64,000 nt of DNA, taken from Acholoe squamosa (taxonomy: Eukaryota > Annelida > Polychaeta > Phyllodocida > Polynoidae). The notes beneath the pieces are model-generated. The model was not told the origin of the DNA and did no database searches. It was given only the letters and a program-made list of their open reading frames with translations. Where the stretch lies: positions 55,507,339 through 55,571,338 of the forward strand of contig OX439043.1 of NCBI GenBank assembly GCA_949317995.1, read 5' to 3'. The first letter of the stretch is position 1; every line of letters starts with the position of its first letter. Positions 32,649-44,714 of this stretch are shown piece by piece. Both the position numbers and the translations under genes were made by a program.

Positions 32649-33915
32649 TCAGGTCATACACCTCAAGGTCTGGATCATCAAGGTCATTTGTGCCATTCGT
32701 TTCATTTACTTCCGGTGTGGGAGGAAGTCCAATACCCACAATGTCGCCCTCTGACGCAGATCCGCGAAGCAGTGACGTCATGTCAAGCTGTCGCTCCTGT
32801 ACCCAATCCAGGACGCGGCGGTTAAGGTGATCTGCCTGCTCCTGTGGTATATTGGTCGTGGAACCAAAATTGTTTTTAGGGTTGTGCAGATACTCAAAGA
32901 TCTCCAAGTTCTTTTGTGTCAGTTGCAGAGGGTGCTGGGCGCCAGTCTTTAGACGTAGACCACGTTCGTCCATAGGGAAGAGGTAGGTGCTAACATGAGC
33001 GGGAATTCGGTCCTCATCGAACCGAACCCGCCGCTGGTTTTCCATGGCCCTATTTGACGTACCGTCCTTGTTGGGGCCTCGTCTTATGCTGTCATGCACC
33101 GCGCGGTAGTCATATCGTACTCCCGGATGTTCATTTTCATAATTGAAGAGGTCGCGCTGTTGTCGCGAGGTGGCGTAAGTACCGGGCCGCGGCATGAAAC
33201 GCTGGTTGCCTCGTGTCTGTGGATGCTGAGCATCCCCTGCCTGTCTCGTGACGTACCCCGGTGACGTACGCGTCGTCGTCATCCGGTGTCCGTATACGTC
33301 CAGCTCATCCTCCTCTCGTAATTCCGAGTTTGATCTAAACACAGAACTGCCACGGATCTCATACCCATCAATACCATCGGACGCTGAATTGGGCGCCGTA
33401 GGCGTCACCACGTCAATGGATCTTTGGGAAACTGCCGCTTGGTTAGCTGCGGCTGAGTCTTTCCGCTTTACGATCAGGTGACCGGAAAATCCTTGGTTGG
33501 GTATGGGAGCCTGGCCAGGCGCTACAGGAAGTCGTGGCTGGGACGCAGCCGACCCCTTCCGGGTCGCCTTTGAGCGTCTCTGGGTGCCCCTTAGCATGAA
33601 GATGACGGTGCCGTCACGGCTGGGCGGGGTCGGTGAGGGCGCCGGGGAGGCATGGAGCGGCGGAAACTCTCGCCTACCATTGATGCGGTAGTGGCAGTAG
33701 TTGTTGTAATTTGACCGCAGATTGTTCAACTCGGCCACTGACCGAACCCTCTTTTGGTTCGACAGAGGCTCGCCGATCTTGAGTTTGACGATGGGGATGG
33801 GGCGCGGCCGGTCCGCCATTTTGCTAAAGGCAAGGTGCTCGTACACGTCAATGGCGTTTGACCGCGCCGTCGCCGACCGCGATATGAGCTTCCGGTAGGC
33901 CCTCTGACGATTCAT
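32578..33915 (-). CDS. Unrecognised 445-residue protein, single coding exon
   Basis: I do not recognise the family. The open frame is far longer than expected by chance here, GC-richer than its surroundings, and starts ATGAATCGTCAG. The N-terminus (1-80) is basic with KLKIGEPL and VRSVAELNNLRSNYNNY. Residues ~90-290 are rich in Ser, Pro, Arg and Gln and look disordered. A more ordered segment lies at ~295-375 (RRVRFDED, then LTQKNLEIFEYLHNPKNN and a helical LNRRVLDWVQERQ). The C-terminus (~400-445) is acidic. No signal peptide or membrane segment is seen. Upstream, CATTGCAG|GGAAC at 33967 is a good splice acceptor, so an untranslated exon probably lies further 5'. The C-terminal 22 residues lie in the tandem array described separately. 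Frame integrity suggests a real host gene, but function is unknown. Confidence 0.7.
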   Translation of the reverse strand: MNRQRAYRKLISRSATARSNAIDVYEHLAFSKMADRPRPIPIVKLKIGEPLSNQKRVRSVAELNNLRSNYNNYCHYRINGRREFPPLHASPAPSPTPPSRDGTVIFMLRGTQRRSKATRKGSAASQPRLPVAPGQAPIPNQGFSGHLIVKRKDSAAANQAAVSQRSIDVVTPTAPNSASDGIDGYEIRGSSVFRSNSELREEDELDVYGHRMTTTRTSPGYVTRQAGDAQHPQTRGNQRFMPRPGTYATSRQQRDLFNYENEHPGVRYDYRAVHDSIRRGPNKDGTSNRAMENQRRVRFDEDRIPAHVSTYLFPMDERGLRLKTGAQHPLQLTQKNLEIFEYLHNPKNNFGSTTNIPQEQADHLNRRVLDWVQERQLDMTSLLRGSASEGDIVGIGLPPTPEVNETNGTNDLDDPDLEVYDLTKEEDFLPHDEVIDAVIEEASCD

Positions 33916-33960
33916 GGCTACTGGAGCATTCCCAACTCAGATGACTATCTGGATTCTTAA

Positions 33961-33974
33961 TGTTCCCTGCAATG
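33961..33974 (-). promoter_or_regulatory. Probable 3' splice site upstream of the 445-residue ORF
   Basis: On the minus strand CCTCATTGCAG ends at 33967. The start codon follows 52 bases later with no ATG between. This fits an intron in the 5'UTR. Confidence 0.45.
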
Positions 33975-34201
33975 AGGATGAAAAAGAAAATTTGTTATTA
34001 CTAAATTTTATCTAGTTATATACAGGTAATTGCTCATTCACTGAGATTATATGAAACGCTTAGTTTTATAACTGTATATCTTTTTTCGGGGGATGGGCGC
34101 TGATTTAAAACCAAAGACTTAAACTTCACAAATTACATTTAGGGTAGAGGAAAATGAATAAATGGGCTGTATATATTTAGGGGGTCTAGATGGGGGGTCC
34201 C

Positions 34202-34410
34202 CATGTCACATGTCTATTTTAAGAAAAGGCAATGTCACATGTCATTAAATTTCTATTTTCCCATGTCTTTGTCACTAAGCCTCATGTCACATGTCGATTT
34301 TAAAATAAGACCATGTCTCATGTCACTAACTTTTTACTCCTCCATGTCCTTGTCACTAAGCTCCATGTCACATGTCAAAATTAAGAAATGGCCATGTCAC
34401 CCTGTCGAAT
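34202..34410. repeat. 81-bp minisatellite (CATGTCACATGTC)
   Basis: Unit starts are at 34202, 34283 and 34364, giving two full 81-bp units and about 50 bp of a third. Each starts CATGTCACATGTC and ends near CTTTGTCACTAAGC or CCTTGTCACTAAGC. A shorter CATGTC(A/T)CATGTCA sub-repeat occurs inside, so the unit itself was built by an older duplication. Confidence 0.85.
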
Positions 34411-36499
34411 TTAGGGGTCTAGACCCATTATTTAGTCTCCAAAACATCAAATTACACCTCAAGTCAGGCAGCTCATGCCAGAGGTGACCCTAGAGTCAGA
34501 CACTATGTTATCAAATTGATACAGACACAATTGGTCACTGTATCTGAAATAATCTATGAAGGTACATAGCATATAACACTAAGGAATCCAAGCTAATACA
34601 ATACTCTTCTCCAGGATACTCTTAGATGTTTAATTTTGGATACCTATAGCAGGTCAGTCTACAGGCCCAGATGAGCATGACGTCTATGGGCAGACTGAAT
34701 AATGATTAGGTTTAGGTGTTAGATAGTAGGTAAACCAAACACAGATTGACTATTCAGATCTGGGAGTACAGGTATATTATGAAGGATTCTGTTTGTAATG
34801 AAATGTCCATTATATAAGTATTGAAATCTTGATATAATTGTGTCCCAGGTGTAATTGGTGTCCGACTGTAGGTGTAATCTGAAGGTCATAGAAGAATAAC
34901 TCCCATACTGTAACATGAGGGATGTATTCAGGTTTGTTAAGTCAAATTATTAGCAAAAATGTGTATATTGCCATTGACATGTATAGAAATCCTGTAAGCA
35001 TGGAGGAAAGAGATGACAAATTGACAAATCAAACCAGGATCTCCATTCAATCGCCATTCTTCACCCTCAGAATATAACAAAAACACCCTGGGTTTGTGCA
35101 GTTGTAAAACCATGTATGACAGGGGTTTAACACGTTATTCCTCATTTGTTAGAGCATATGATACCTGAGTTTTCATGTCTAATTCAAATGATAGCTGAAT
35201 TTTTCATATCTATTATGTAATTCAATGCAAAAGGTGTCTGACTTTAGGTGTCTGTTGGACTCAGGGTGCCCCAACCCTAATAGGGTCAACATATGAAAAA
35301 AAAATACTGCAAAATGACCACAGTCTGTACAATGTCATGTGTCCAAACGATGGTGAAAGGGTCTATGGGCAGTGGGGACGTGCCCCCGGCCACCCCCTGT
35401 ATCCACACCCGGGATATTATTTTCTCTTATCATAGTCTGATCGAAATCATAGTTCCTACCAGTGAATACTTATAGCCACCCCCCCCCCCCATTCCCGAAA
35501 CCTACTTCACAAGGGTCTCCGAAGCAGTGTGTTTCTCCCTGCACAGAGAGAGCTATTAGTAGCATTAAATCACTTGAGAGATATCATATAAAGACGGGCA
35601 GTAGAGGGGATTCGTGTCCCAGAGTTGGTCGATTCTCGTGAACTTCGTGGCGATGGGGGGGGGGGGGGGGTAGCTGAATAATGAACTTCATGGTTCAGTA
35701 AACCAAAACCTTTTGGCCGTTACAGTACCGGAGTTGGGGAATCAATAACTGTCATGAATAATTATTTGAATACCACGGAGTAAATTATGCGTGTACAAAT
35801 TTGGCCTACCGGGTAATAGGACCAAAGATATGTAATCTTGATCCAATAACCATTAGTTTTTTTCTATCAATTCCTCATCCCTTAGTCATATGGGGGTGTG
35901 TGGGTATAGGTAATATTTTGTTTTAGCCACAGAGCGCAGACTATCCACATTAAAAAAAAGTATTGAAACCCCACTAACGGTGTTCACAAACAGCCACCCC
36001 ATAGTCTCACAAGTAAGCGAATGAAGATATCGGGAAAACATTATATAAATATGGAGGAACAATTTCTCAACTATTTTTTCGATACTTTTATTTCGCCCAT
36101 GGAATGCTTAACCCAAGGGTGACCTCAGGCCCTTTCGTGTTATTACTTTTATAATCCCGAACATGCGAGTCAGCGTTTGGTCACGATATGTACACCCAAT
36201 AAAAGAAAAAAGTAGAAACATGATACTCGATGCCTAAAGTATTCTGGATCGCATGATAGTTTAATATGTTTATTTCGAAAAAAAAACGGTGTCAGATCCT
36301 CAATATATTAGCTGCGTTAGATTTTAACTATGACGTATCAGATTGATAGATAAAGAGGAATTAGTGAATGTTAGAAAAGTTCTTTACAAACGCGATGTCC
36401 ATTGAAATATCCAACAATGATAGTTTTCACGCACACGTTATTTTTGGATTTTGAACAGAATCCCACCACGCCATGGTTATAGATGGCAGCCACCCATAC
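34411..36499. other. No gene seen
   Basis: Apart from poly-C (35478) and poly-G (35656) runs, no repeat, exon or domain was recognised. Confidence 0.4.
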
Positions 36500-36690
36500 A
36501 TAGAACTTCATATACAACTGTATGTTTATCACTATCTTTCTTTCTATCCTCCAAAGAACATTCCCCCTGTGTTGAAGGCTTTTGAAGTATGTGTTACTTC
36601 TCACTGTGGGGGTTTCTAGTTTCATTTGGTTGTTGCCCCTCAAGTCTCTCGCCGGCATGGTACATTGCTGGGCATCTGAAATTTCTTGTA
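36500..36690 (-). pseudogene. LINE fragment, C-terminal end of the reverse transcriptase protein
   Basis: The minus-strand frame reads MPARDLRGNNQMKLETP, then YFKSLQHRGNVLW, parallel to LPARNLRGNVKKQLKV and SPLYRGCVLW of the LINE at 26.3-28.5 kb. It is only a short remnant, pointing away from the + strand fragment that starts 170 bp later. Confidence 0.7.
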
Positions 36691-36864
36691 CATTTGGTTC
36701 AGCAGTTGTTTTTACTTCTTGTGCAGCCAACATAACTGACATTGTTGTCAGTATGTAGCGCTTCAATGTTGGAGTCCCATGAGTTTATATCTATTTTAGG
36801 ACCCCATTGTTCTGGAGTGTTTGTATTTTCTTGCTGGCTCCTAGCCTACGGGGTGTAACACCTT

Positions 36865-38085
36865 TAAACTAACAGTGAATGCCAAAAAAACTAAAGTGTT
36901 ATGGGTGTACTCAGATCGAGATATCCCAGATCTGACTGTGTGTAACGTTACCCTGAGTAATAGTATATAAGAAAAGGTTGAGTCCTTTAATTACTTAGCA
37001 GTCATTATTGACAAGTACCTCAGCTTTACTGGCCACTGTGAAAAGGTAATGATATCAGCATGTGGCAGGCTGAAACATCTAAAAAACCTACGTAAATTTA
37101 TGGGCAAAGCACTGTCACTGCGGCTTTACAAACAAATGGTGTTACCCATACTAGATTATGGCAACATCATTGTTGATGGATCCCTGGTGGGTGGCATTAA
37201 GAGCCTACAGACCATCCAAAATCACTGCCTGAGGACATGTATGCAAATAAGAGATCCATGAGATATTAGTAGAGATGTACTCCATGAGGTGTGTGATTGT
37301 AAAAATCTTCTGCTGAGGAGAAAAGAGCATTTGCTATGTCTCATGTACCGGCTTTCTTGTGATGCTAGGAATGTAACTGAGCCACCAAGGCTTCTACATG
37401 GAAATAATAAGGTCCGTCTGATTGATATGCCCCGGAGTGCACTGTTTAGAAATAGTCCACTGTACCGAGACAACCAACTGTGGATGGCCCTGTGTGCCAC
37501 TCAGCAGCGGTCACTTGATATAAGTAAATTCAGAATTGCAATTAAGTGATGTGTAATGATATGATAACTGAAATGAAATTGCTGTTGTAGCTATTAAATG
37601 TAATAAGACGTGACTACTGTGCATATAACTGTTGGCAAGATTGAGTGTCACGGCTGGTGATACATCAATCATCGATCATGGCACCTCAATAGAAATAATA
37701 TGTGTTACAAAATGAAACATGGATGGTGATGCCATCTCCATGGATAGATCATTAAATCAAAAGTGTAATTTAACATGAGTGTATTAAGAACTGATTCACA
37801 AATGTATATGCATGTAATGTAATGGGCTATTACCAACTTGATGGATGTTGTCAGCTATGATCCCAGTGATTGTAAATTAGCATGGGTGATGATTATTATG
37901 GTTACTTGTCCTTATTGACCTATTGCCTTGCGATAAACTTAATAATTATCTCTACTTATATTTATTATATTGCTTATGATGGTGTATTGTGAATGTATTA
38001 TTTTTGACCTTGATGAAAATAGCACAATTGTATGTGTGTACTTTCGGTCAATAAAATTCTTTAACAACATTCTTTAACAACAACA
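36865..38085 (+). mobile_element. 5'-truncated LINE copy
   Basis: The protein-like region begins LTVNAKKTKVLW and continues through FNYLAVIIDKYLSF, LYKQMVLPILDYGN, QNHCLRTCMQIRDP, SPLYRDNQLW and RFRIAIK-like sequence, parallel to the 26.3-kb LINE. Several stops interrupt it (for example TAA after CNVTLSNSI and TGA after QIRDP). About 530 bp of 3'UTR follow to CAATAAAATTCTTTAACAAC, with a second ATTCTTTAACAAC as tail repeat. It belongs to the same family or a sister subfamily. Confidence 0.83.
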
Positions 38086-38911
38086 CTGTCGTCCAATGGT
38101 CAAATAAATACGAGCCCCACATTTACTGAATTTAATCTTACCTGCAGAATAATCAATGAATAAATGGAAGACAGGAATTCGGCACTGGGTTAACTTCTAC
38201 CCAAATGTACTGTTGATAAAACCTTTGAACCGAAAATCTAGTCTGTTAATATGCAGCAGAATATAGAATTTGAAGTCTAAAATATACAGATCTTGACCGT
38301 GTCCCCTTTCTACAAGATAGTGGATCCACCACTGAACCCTTAAGCAATATATACCTGTGGATAATAAAAAGAATGGATATCATGAACATTGGCAATGTCA
38401 TGGAAGTATGGGTTACAGCTCTATAATTTCAGACCGGCCCTGGGCGCTGGAGAGACAGGAATCAAATACACCATTAAGCACCCACCTGCCGAGTTCTTCC
38501 TCCAGGGGGTATCTCCCCATCATTTAGGTGTTACCATAAGCCTATGTATAATATTTCTCTCCATATCCCATTACCGCATGTCCCGTTCATTCTCTATCTC
38601 ATTATCACATGTATAGGGAATCCAAGAAATTCAGTCAGTTCTTAAACTCTTAGAATTGAAGTCTGACATCCAAATTGTGAGTGACCCTAAGAGTAGTCCA
38701 CATGAGGTATGTTTACAGGTAATGTCTCGCCTCAGGCCCCTGCAGTGCTGTTAATGTACCGTAACAAACTCCAGCTGGGCTTAAGGTTTTATCCTATCAA
38801 GTCCCACCTAGACAGCCATAGCCTCCTCCATAGCCCCACACCGTAACGCCTTCCTCTGCCAAAGCCTATTGTAAATCATATGTCCTTCAGAATGGTCTTA
38901 GTCATTTACTA

Positions 38912-39099
38912 CAGTCATGTCTCACTTTACTGGCCACCTCCGTTTCAGATAAAAAATTGACTGGTTCCTGAATCGGCTGGTTCTTTGAATCAGAATTACA
39001 GTAGAATTCAATGGTTATAATTCAATCTGTTCAGAGAAATTAGTGGCTGGTTAGTGAATTGGTCGACCTTTTGAAGACCGATATATTGAGACATGACTG
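38912..39099. mobile_element. pogo/Tigger-like MITE, 188 bp, TA target
   Basis: CAGTCATGTCTCACTTTACT on the left is mirrored by ATATTGAGACATGACTG on the right, and TA flanks both ends (38910-38911, 39100-39101). CAGT tips plus a TA duplication fit Tc1/mariner-pogo non-autonomous elements. Confidence 0.85.
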
Positions 39100-39101
39100 T
39101 A

Positions 39102-40392
39102 TATGGCCCATGGTGTTATGTTCCTGCTGCCGAGAAGCCAATACAGAGAGCTCATACAGGAAGTAATACCAGAAGTCGACGTGTACTGCCTTACCAATTA
39201 TGAGAGGGGCTTGTACCATAACTTGTAAGAAGCATAACTGGGATTAAAGATTTAGTGTTGTTAAGTAGCCATTCAGTGACAGGGAGGTATGGTATTACTA
39301 TCCATAGAGCATTACAAGTAGTTTGGTAAGCAATATGATAAGTGCGTTTGTGTACTAGTTAACCCTGTTGTTGAGTCATTAGCAAATAAGGTTTTCATAC
39401 AAACAGTAGGATACAGATACGCTATTTCTCCTTTCGTTCCTTCTGTTGAGTCATCAACTGTTTTTCTGTACATGTCACATAGCAAAGTTACTGAGAATAT
39501 AAAGCAAAATCAAACCCATAGCTTCTAGGTAAGATAATCTGAAGGTCTTCCTATGTACAATGCACACACTGTATTAGCAATGTTCAAAGATAGGGAGTTT
39601 TACCATGCATAATCCAGGGTACTTGTGCGAAACATATAAATCAGAAACCATAAATCCCATGATAGGATTGTTAAAGATGTTTGGGGGCTACATTGGAACC
39701 AAATTCTCTTTCAGATCTAGTCATTTTAAAAACGTCCCTTTAAAGGCATTGATTGCTGGTATCTATACTTGTATAAAAGTGTATGACATATAAGGAAAAA
39801 ATGATGGGGCCATTTCTTAATATCTTATGTGATTCCTGCAGCTCATGCGATGTTATTTTATGTCATAAATCCGCTAAAGAAGTAAATGATATTTGAGAAA
39901 TCTTGAAACCGCAATTTTCAAGCTCTTCTATTATGAGGGGGAAATATCCACCGGTGCTGCTTTCAATCATTGCGATAGCAAGCAGATATGCTGTATGTAC
40001 CTTGTGGCCAAACTCCCACTTGCAGAGCCTCCACTCCTATTACTCTGGCCCAGTGTACCTTAAGTCACTTGAAGAAGATAATTCCATTCTTCAAATATTC
40101 TTTTCCAATGCGTGATAATAATCCTTCATTTGGCATTTTTAATCACACTTTCCTCAAGGCAAGTTATTCTCAGACACGCCCGTGATTACCACTAATTATT
40201 TGTTCGTGTCGTTGGACCACCAGATGAATCTTTATTAAAAAAAGATTAATCTCTACCGGCAAGGTTCTTTCATTCATCAAGTTTGATTTTTTTTTATTCC
40301 CTGCTAAAAATTGTTTTCTACACTGTAAACAATAACTCTTAAATCTGCCAGGTATCCTCATAAAACTGACAAGGGAACCACCATAATTGTAT
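39102..40392. other. No gene seen
   Basis: Short frames without domain or exon support. Confidence 0.4.
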
Positions 40393-40397
40393 ACATG

Positions 40398-40737
40398 CAG
40401 GGGCGTAGGAAAAGGGGGGGGGCCAGGGGGGCCTGGGCCCCCCAATCATGAAGGAGGTGGGGCCTGAATATGTCTGCCCCCCCCCCCAATATTTTCCAAG
40501 AACTCATAAGCACAATGGAAAAGAAGCTAAAACTTTACATCTCAAATTAGATTATTGTGGTGATGTCATAGGGAGAATGGGAAAGTCAGATCCAAAATTT
40601 ACCAAAAATCACTTTTCTATATGAATTCTAAATACTCATATATATAGACGCCATCACGCATCAGCCGACAATTCAAGGTGGTCGCGATGGTGCCCTTGCC
40701 AGGCCCCCCCAATGAAGATTTGCTTCCTACGCCTCTG
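40398..40737. mobile_element. hAT-like MITE, CAGGGGCGTAGG tips, 5-bp TSD, 340 bp
   Basis: CAGGGGCGTAGGAAAAGG on the left is mirrored by CTTCCTACGCCTCTG on the right. ACATG lies directly outside both ends (40393-40397, 40738-40742). The interior begins and ends with GGGGGGCC/GGCCCCCC-type sequence, as in the 149-bp copy at 21463. Confidence 0.85.
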
Positions 40738-40794
40738 ACATGGCAGAGTACCAGTGTAGTTTTTACAAGTATGGTGGTATAAAAATGCACAAGG

Positions 40795-41180
40795 AATCTC
40801 TGTGAAAATAACGACGGATCTCTGAAGTTACTAGTGAGTCGACCTAAGGCTGAAATATACGGAAAAAGTCCACTGTATAGGGGCAATATTGTATGGAGTA
40901 CATTGAATGCCGAAATACAACATTTTGGAGATACGTGAGAAATTTAAACAAAGAATAGTGGATCATATAATAAGATAGACATAATACTGCACTAAATCAG
41001 TGTAGATTTCTGTTTGAATGCTACGAGGTTCATGGAAACCATTAGTCACTGTTTAATCTTTAATGTTATCATTGTAAAAGGATGATTGTATATGCCGTAT
41101 TTTACCTGGCTGATAAATAGAAAAGCTCCAATATGATGTGAAATATTTGTTGGTCAATAAACCTTTTTCAAATCAAACTC
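40795..41180 (+). mobile_element. LINE 3' end fragment
   Basis: A short coding remnant (SRPKAEIYGKSPLYRGNIVW) matches the C-terminal block of the LINE family. It is followed by ~240 bp of 3'UTR ending GTCAATAAACCTTTTTC and AAATCAAACTC. Confidence 0.75.
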
Positions 41181-42723
41181 TGGAACTTAATTTGGGACGA
41201 CGGTCCTGTCGTTATTTCGACGACATATTTTTTACAGTGTAATACAGTCACCGTATTAGAGTACCAAGCATGGATATGGACATTTCTGGTTTGGTATTTT
41301 CCCCATTAGTATGTTCTTGGTTCCTAGTATTGTGACAGCCTTTCTTAACTAAGAGGGTCAACCAAAACTAGGTTCAGAGTTTCATTTTGAAATCTAACGT
41401 AACAATGTTTTGTTGCCGAGCATTATCAACATATATATACAAATAAATACATGTAGATAAATTAATGATACAATGTAAATAAAGCCGTGAACTATTAATG
41501 TGTTGCAGGGTAGTAAGCATGTGTTTGATATAATACAAAAGGTCAATATTGTATGCCTTGATTTACCGCCACCATCCATTAAGAAACACCCTCAGTCATT
41601 TCACCACAAAGCTTTTAGGTATGAGTGGATTCTAACGATGCCAGCCAAATGGCCTAATGCTTCATGTGCAAGGCATAATAACAGCTATACATGTAGTTTG
41701 AAGGGTCTGTTTATGGTCAATGTTTCTAGATGGCTATGTTAGTCTCTGAGTACATCATTGACCCATGTTAACACGGTAAAGTGCAGTAGTGGTCCCACTC
41801 CACGGTGCCCACTCTATAGTATATAGTTTGCGTTGCCCACTGCAGTATTAGCTATACCAGGGATAGAAATAAGTCATGTAGAAAAGAAACAAGCTAGACT
41901 ACCTGTCCTGGAGGTCAATTCAAAACGGCCTGTAGTCCAGTCAATCTGACTCAATATAGGCCAAAACCTTGAACAAAGTGCAAACCAATTTTCTTTTTCA
42001 CCATACAATTCTCTTTTTTTTTTATCCCTACAGTGACATACTAAAAGTCCTAAGAGACTATTAAAGGTGGTGGAACTATGCTTAATAGCATATGCTTGTT
42101 AGTACTGCATACATATTATAATCCAAAGTAGTATTTCCAATGTCATCAGTAGGGGGGGGGGTAAATCAACTTTTCTTTCATGAAAGTGGTCAAAAATATC
42201 CATTTGAGATATAAACAGACCATTAGAAGTAATAATATTGTAGATATAATGATATGACCTGCCCTGGTGAGGGGGTAAGCCTTGCTGAGAATACCAAAAA
42301 ATAACGGTTATAATACTGCTATAAGTAAATAGGTCAGGTCGCCAGAAAGCAGTAGATTTTGTGTTTTTGGGTCATTTTGCACTCTTATGGCTCTAGAGAA
42401 AGAAGTTGCAAATCAATCTTGTTTTACATAGACTCATTTGATAGATAACACTTAGGGCTATCAGAAAGATGTTGATTTGTGGCCATCCATCAAAAACTCT
42501 CAGACTTATAGCTTGCCGAAGTGAGAAAAACAGTCAAATTTGTTCTTTTTTGTTTTTTTGTACTTTTTACAAATGTTCTGTATTGAATAAAGAACATCTG
42601 GAGTAACCCAAAGTTATTTTTTTGTATTGTATATGATCATAGGTATCATTTCCATCAGGTTTGAACATGTTACTGAGTGAGGATTTTTCATTGTGTGTCT
42701 TTGAAAATGGAAATCTGTAATTT
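41181..42723. other. No confident gene; one possible exon
   Basis: 41510-41618 has an acceptor-like TGTGTTGCAG, an uninterrupted frame (GSKHVFDIIQKVNIVCLDLP...) and a GTATGAGT donor. No partner exon or domain was found, so it stays a candidate only. Confidence 0.2.
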
Positions 42724-43122
42724 GTAACGTCCGATACCAAAATCTAAATCAGTTATAAAACATGGAAAAAATTAATCTTCATAATCTTTGTTATTACCCA
42801 TATGAAGGGCTTTATTATCCCCTACTTTGGCGAAAAAATTGTGTGTCCAGCAGCATTTGTCTCCATGTGAGAGCAGCTTATGTGAAATAATTCTGATAAA
42901 AGTACCGGACGTTACGTAACGTCCGGTACTTTTATCATCATGTAGGAGGCAGTCTACTGTACATGCATAACTCAAATTCTGTTCCATTCTGTAATTGAAG
43001 TCAATAAAAGACATATTGGCCTTGTTAATTAATGTGTTTGTTATGCATAATGGGACATTCTTATATTACTGAGAGCAACTTCAATTACCTCTACATTTCA
43101 TTATTTTGGTACCGGACGTTAC
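42724..43122. mobile_element. Two TIR elements joined tip to tip
   Basis: The terminal sequence GTAACGTCCGRTACC occurs four times: inward at 42724, outward ending at 42915, inward from 42916 and outward ending at 43122. This makes two units of 192 and 207 bp in direct contact. Their junction is a perfect 42-bp palindrome (42895-42936) with centre GTTAC|GTAAC. Neither encodes a protein. The superfamily is unknown. Confidence 0.8.
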
Positions 43123-44460
43123 ATGACACAAAACAAGCAATAAAAATGGAACCGGATGGGCTAGATCGGTATTTTTTGGTTTTCTGAGTTGAGCGGAAGT
43201 CCCTTCACAGTTGTGTTAAGGTTATATAAAGGAATTAGAAAATTAATTTTAAAGGCCCTTCAAGGGCAGAATCTTACACTTTCTGACGACCTGACCCAAT
43301 TATTTATACACTAGAATGAGCTCAGATTCACTTCACATATTCTTCCTTCCTGTCTGCTGTTCATGTGCACTCCATTCTCCTCAGGTTTGGTTACCCCCCC
43401 CCCCACTCTCGCCACCCCCAATCCTTCTAGAGACAAATTATATAACATTGTAACATTATATGGGATGTATGCTGAAGTGAGGATATCTTGCAATGTATAT
43501 TGAGCATCTAGACACAGGTCTGGTTTTGTGCCTCCTTGATTTGTTCAGATCCATGGTTTTCCAGAAAGTAAAGGGGTGGGTTCAGACCTCTTTACCTTCT
43601 TACCAGCAGTCACATCAAAGGGTTCCCAGAATAACGGCAGGTCTCCCATACTTAAACTTAGACCCTACAGAAGCACCTATTTATCAAAATCTACATTAAG
43701 GCTACATTCCCTCCCTCTCATAAGCATAGTCTTTTGTCAAATACATGTAGATCCATATAAGGTTTTAGATGTCAACCCACATAGGTGAATGACACAGTCT
43801 GGAAGGTATCTAGATAGAATTATTCTTATCCATATTACAGTAATAAAGTAGTTGCTCCCATTTAAAAGCAAATCTTGGTTCCAGTCTGAATGCATTGCAG
43901 GTGAATGTCATACTACTAGACCTTAGTGCCCTGCCGCAGACATGGAAAGGATACAGGAGCAATTATTGCAAAAACACAAAATATTATTTTCAATATTTAT
44001 CAATATCTATCTATTTATCAATATATATCAAGGGTTTATAATATATATTAGGATATAAACCGATTTTACTTCTATTGAATCATCTGCAATATTGCCATTC
44101 CTGTTTCCATTCCCTCATTTTGAGCCTACTAATTTCTAGAGGAAATTCTAAATTCTATCAGATATTGATGATTGATTTTAAAATGAGCGTCTTATCTGAC
44201 ACAGAGAGTAGGTATAGAAAGAGGAAATAGGTGTATCATTAGACCCTCTTACGCACACATGCAGCTGAACTAACACACAGGACATTATGAGAGAATGTAG
44301 GTGGGCGGGGGGGGGGGTGCGGTTCCTAAGGTTTTCTATTCCCAGTTAGACGGTAGGGACATATTGCTGAAGGATCATTGTCTTCACAGTATATCATAGT
44401 ATAACAGTCTTAACTGTTTAGATATGAGTTGATGAAAGGGAGTTTACATATACGCTGGGG

Positions 44461-44714
44461 CCCCAGTGGGGTGTTTCAGAAGCAGGTAATGTTTACAACC
44501 GGTCATAAGGAGATATGATAGCAGTTTTAATAATGACTGTAGGCTTATAACTGCATGTGTTTCTAAAGCATTACCATTATCTCACTATGTCTATAACTAT
44601 ATGACTGGCGAGAGATGATAATGGTTGCAGTTGTAAGTTTAGAATCTAATAGTTTTAGAAACAGATATTTAATGTTCATTATCATGTCCGGCTTCTGAAA
44701 CACCCCACATGGGG
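44461..44714. mobile_element. MITE, CCCC(A/C)..TGGGGTGTTTC tips, 254 bp
   Basis: CCCCAGTGGGGTGTTTCAGA and AGC continue the left TIR. The right end is the mirror GCTTCTGAAACACCCCACAT and GGGG. The interior is AT-rich with a second weak inverted region around GTTTCTAAAGC and TTTTAGAAAC. Confidence 0.82.

Noticed and set aside
43493-43788. Short + strand frames (68-70 residues)
   Set aside because: No domain, no splice support, and two frames overlap equally well.
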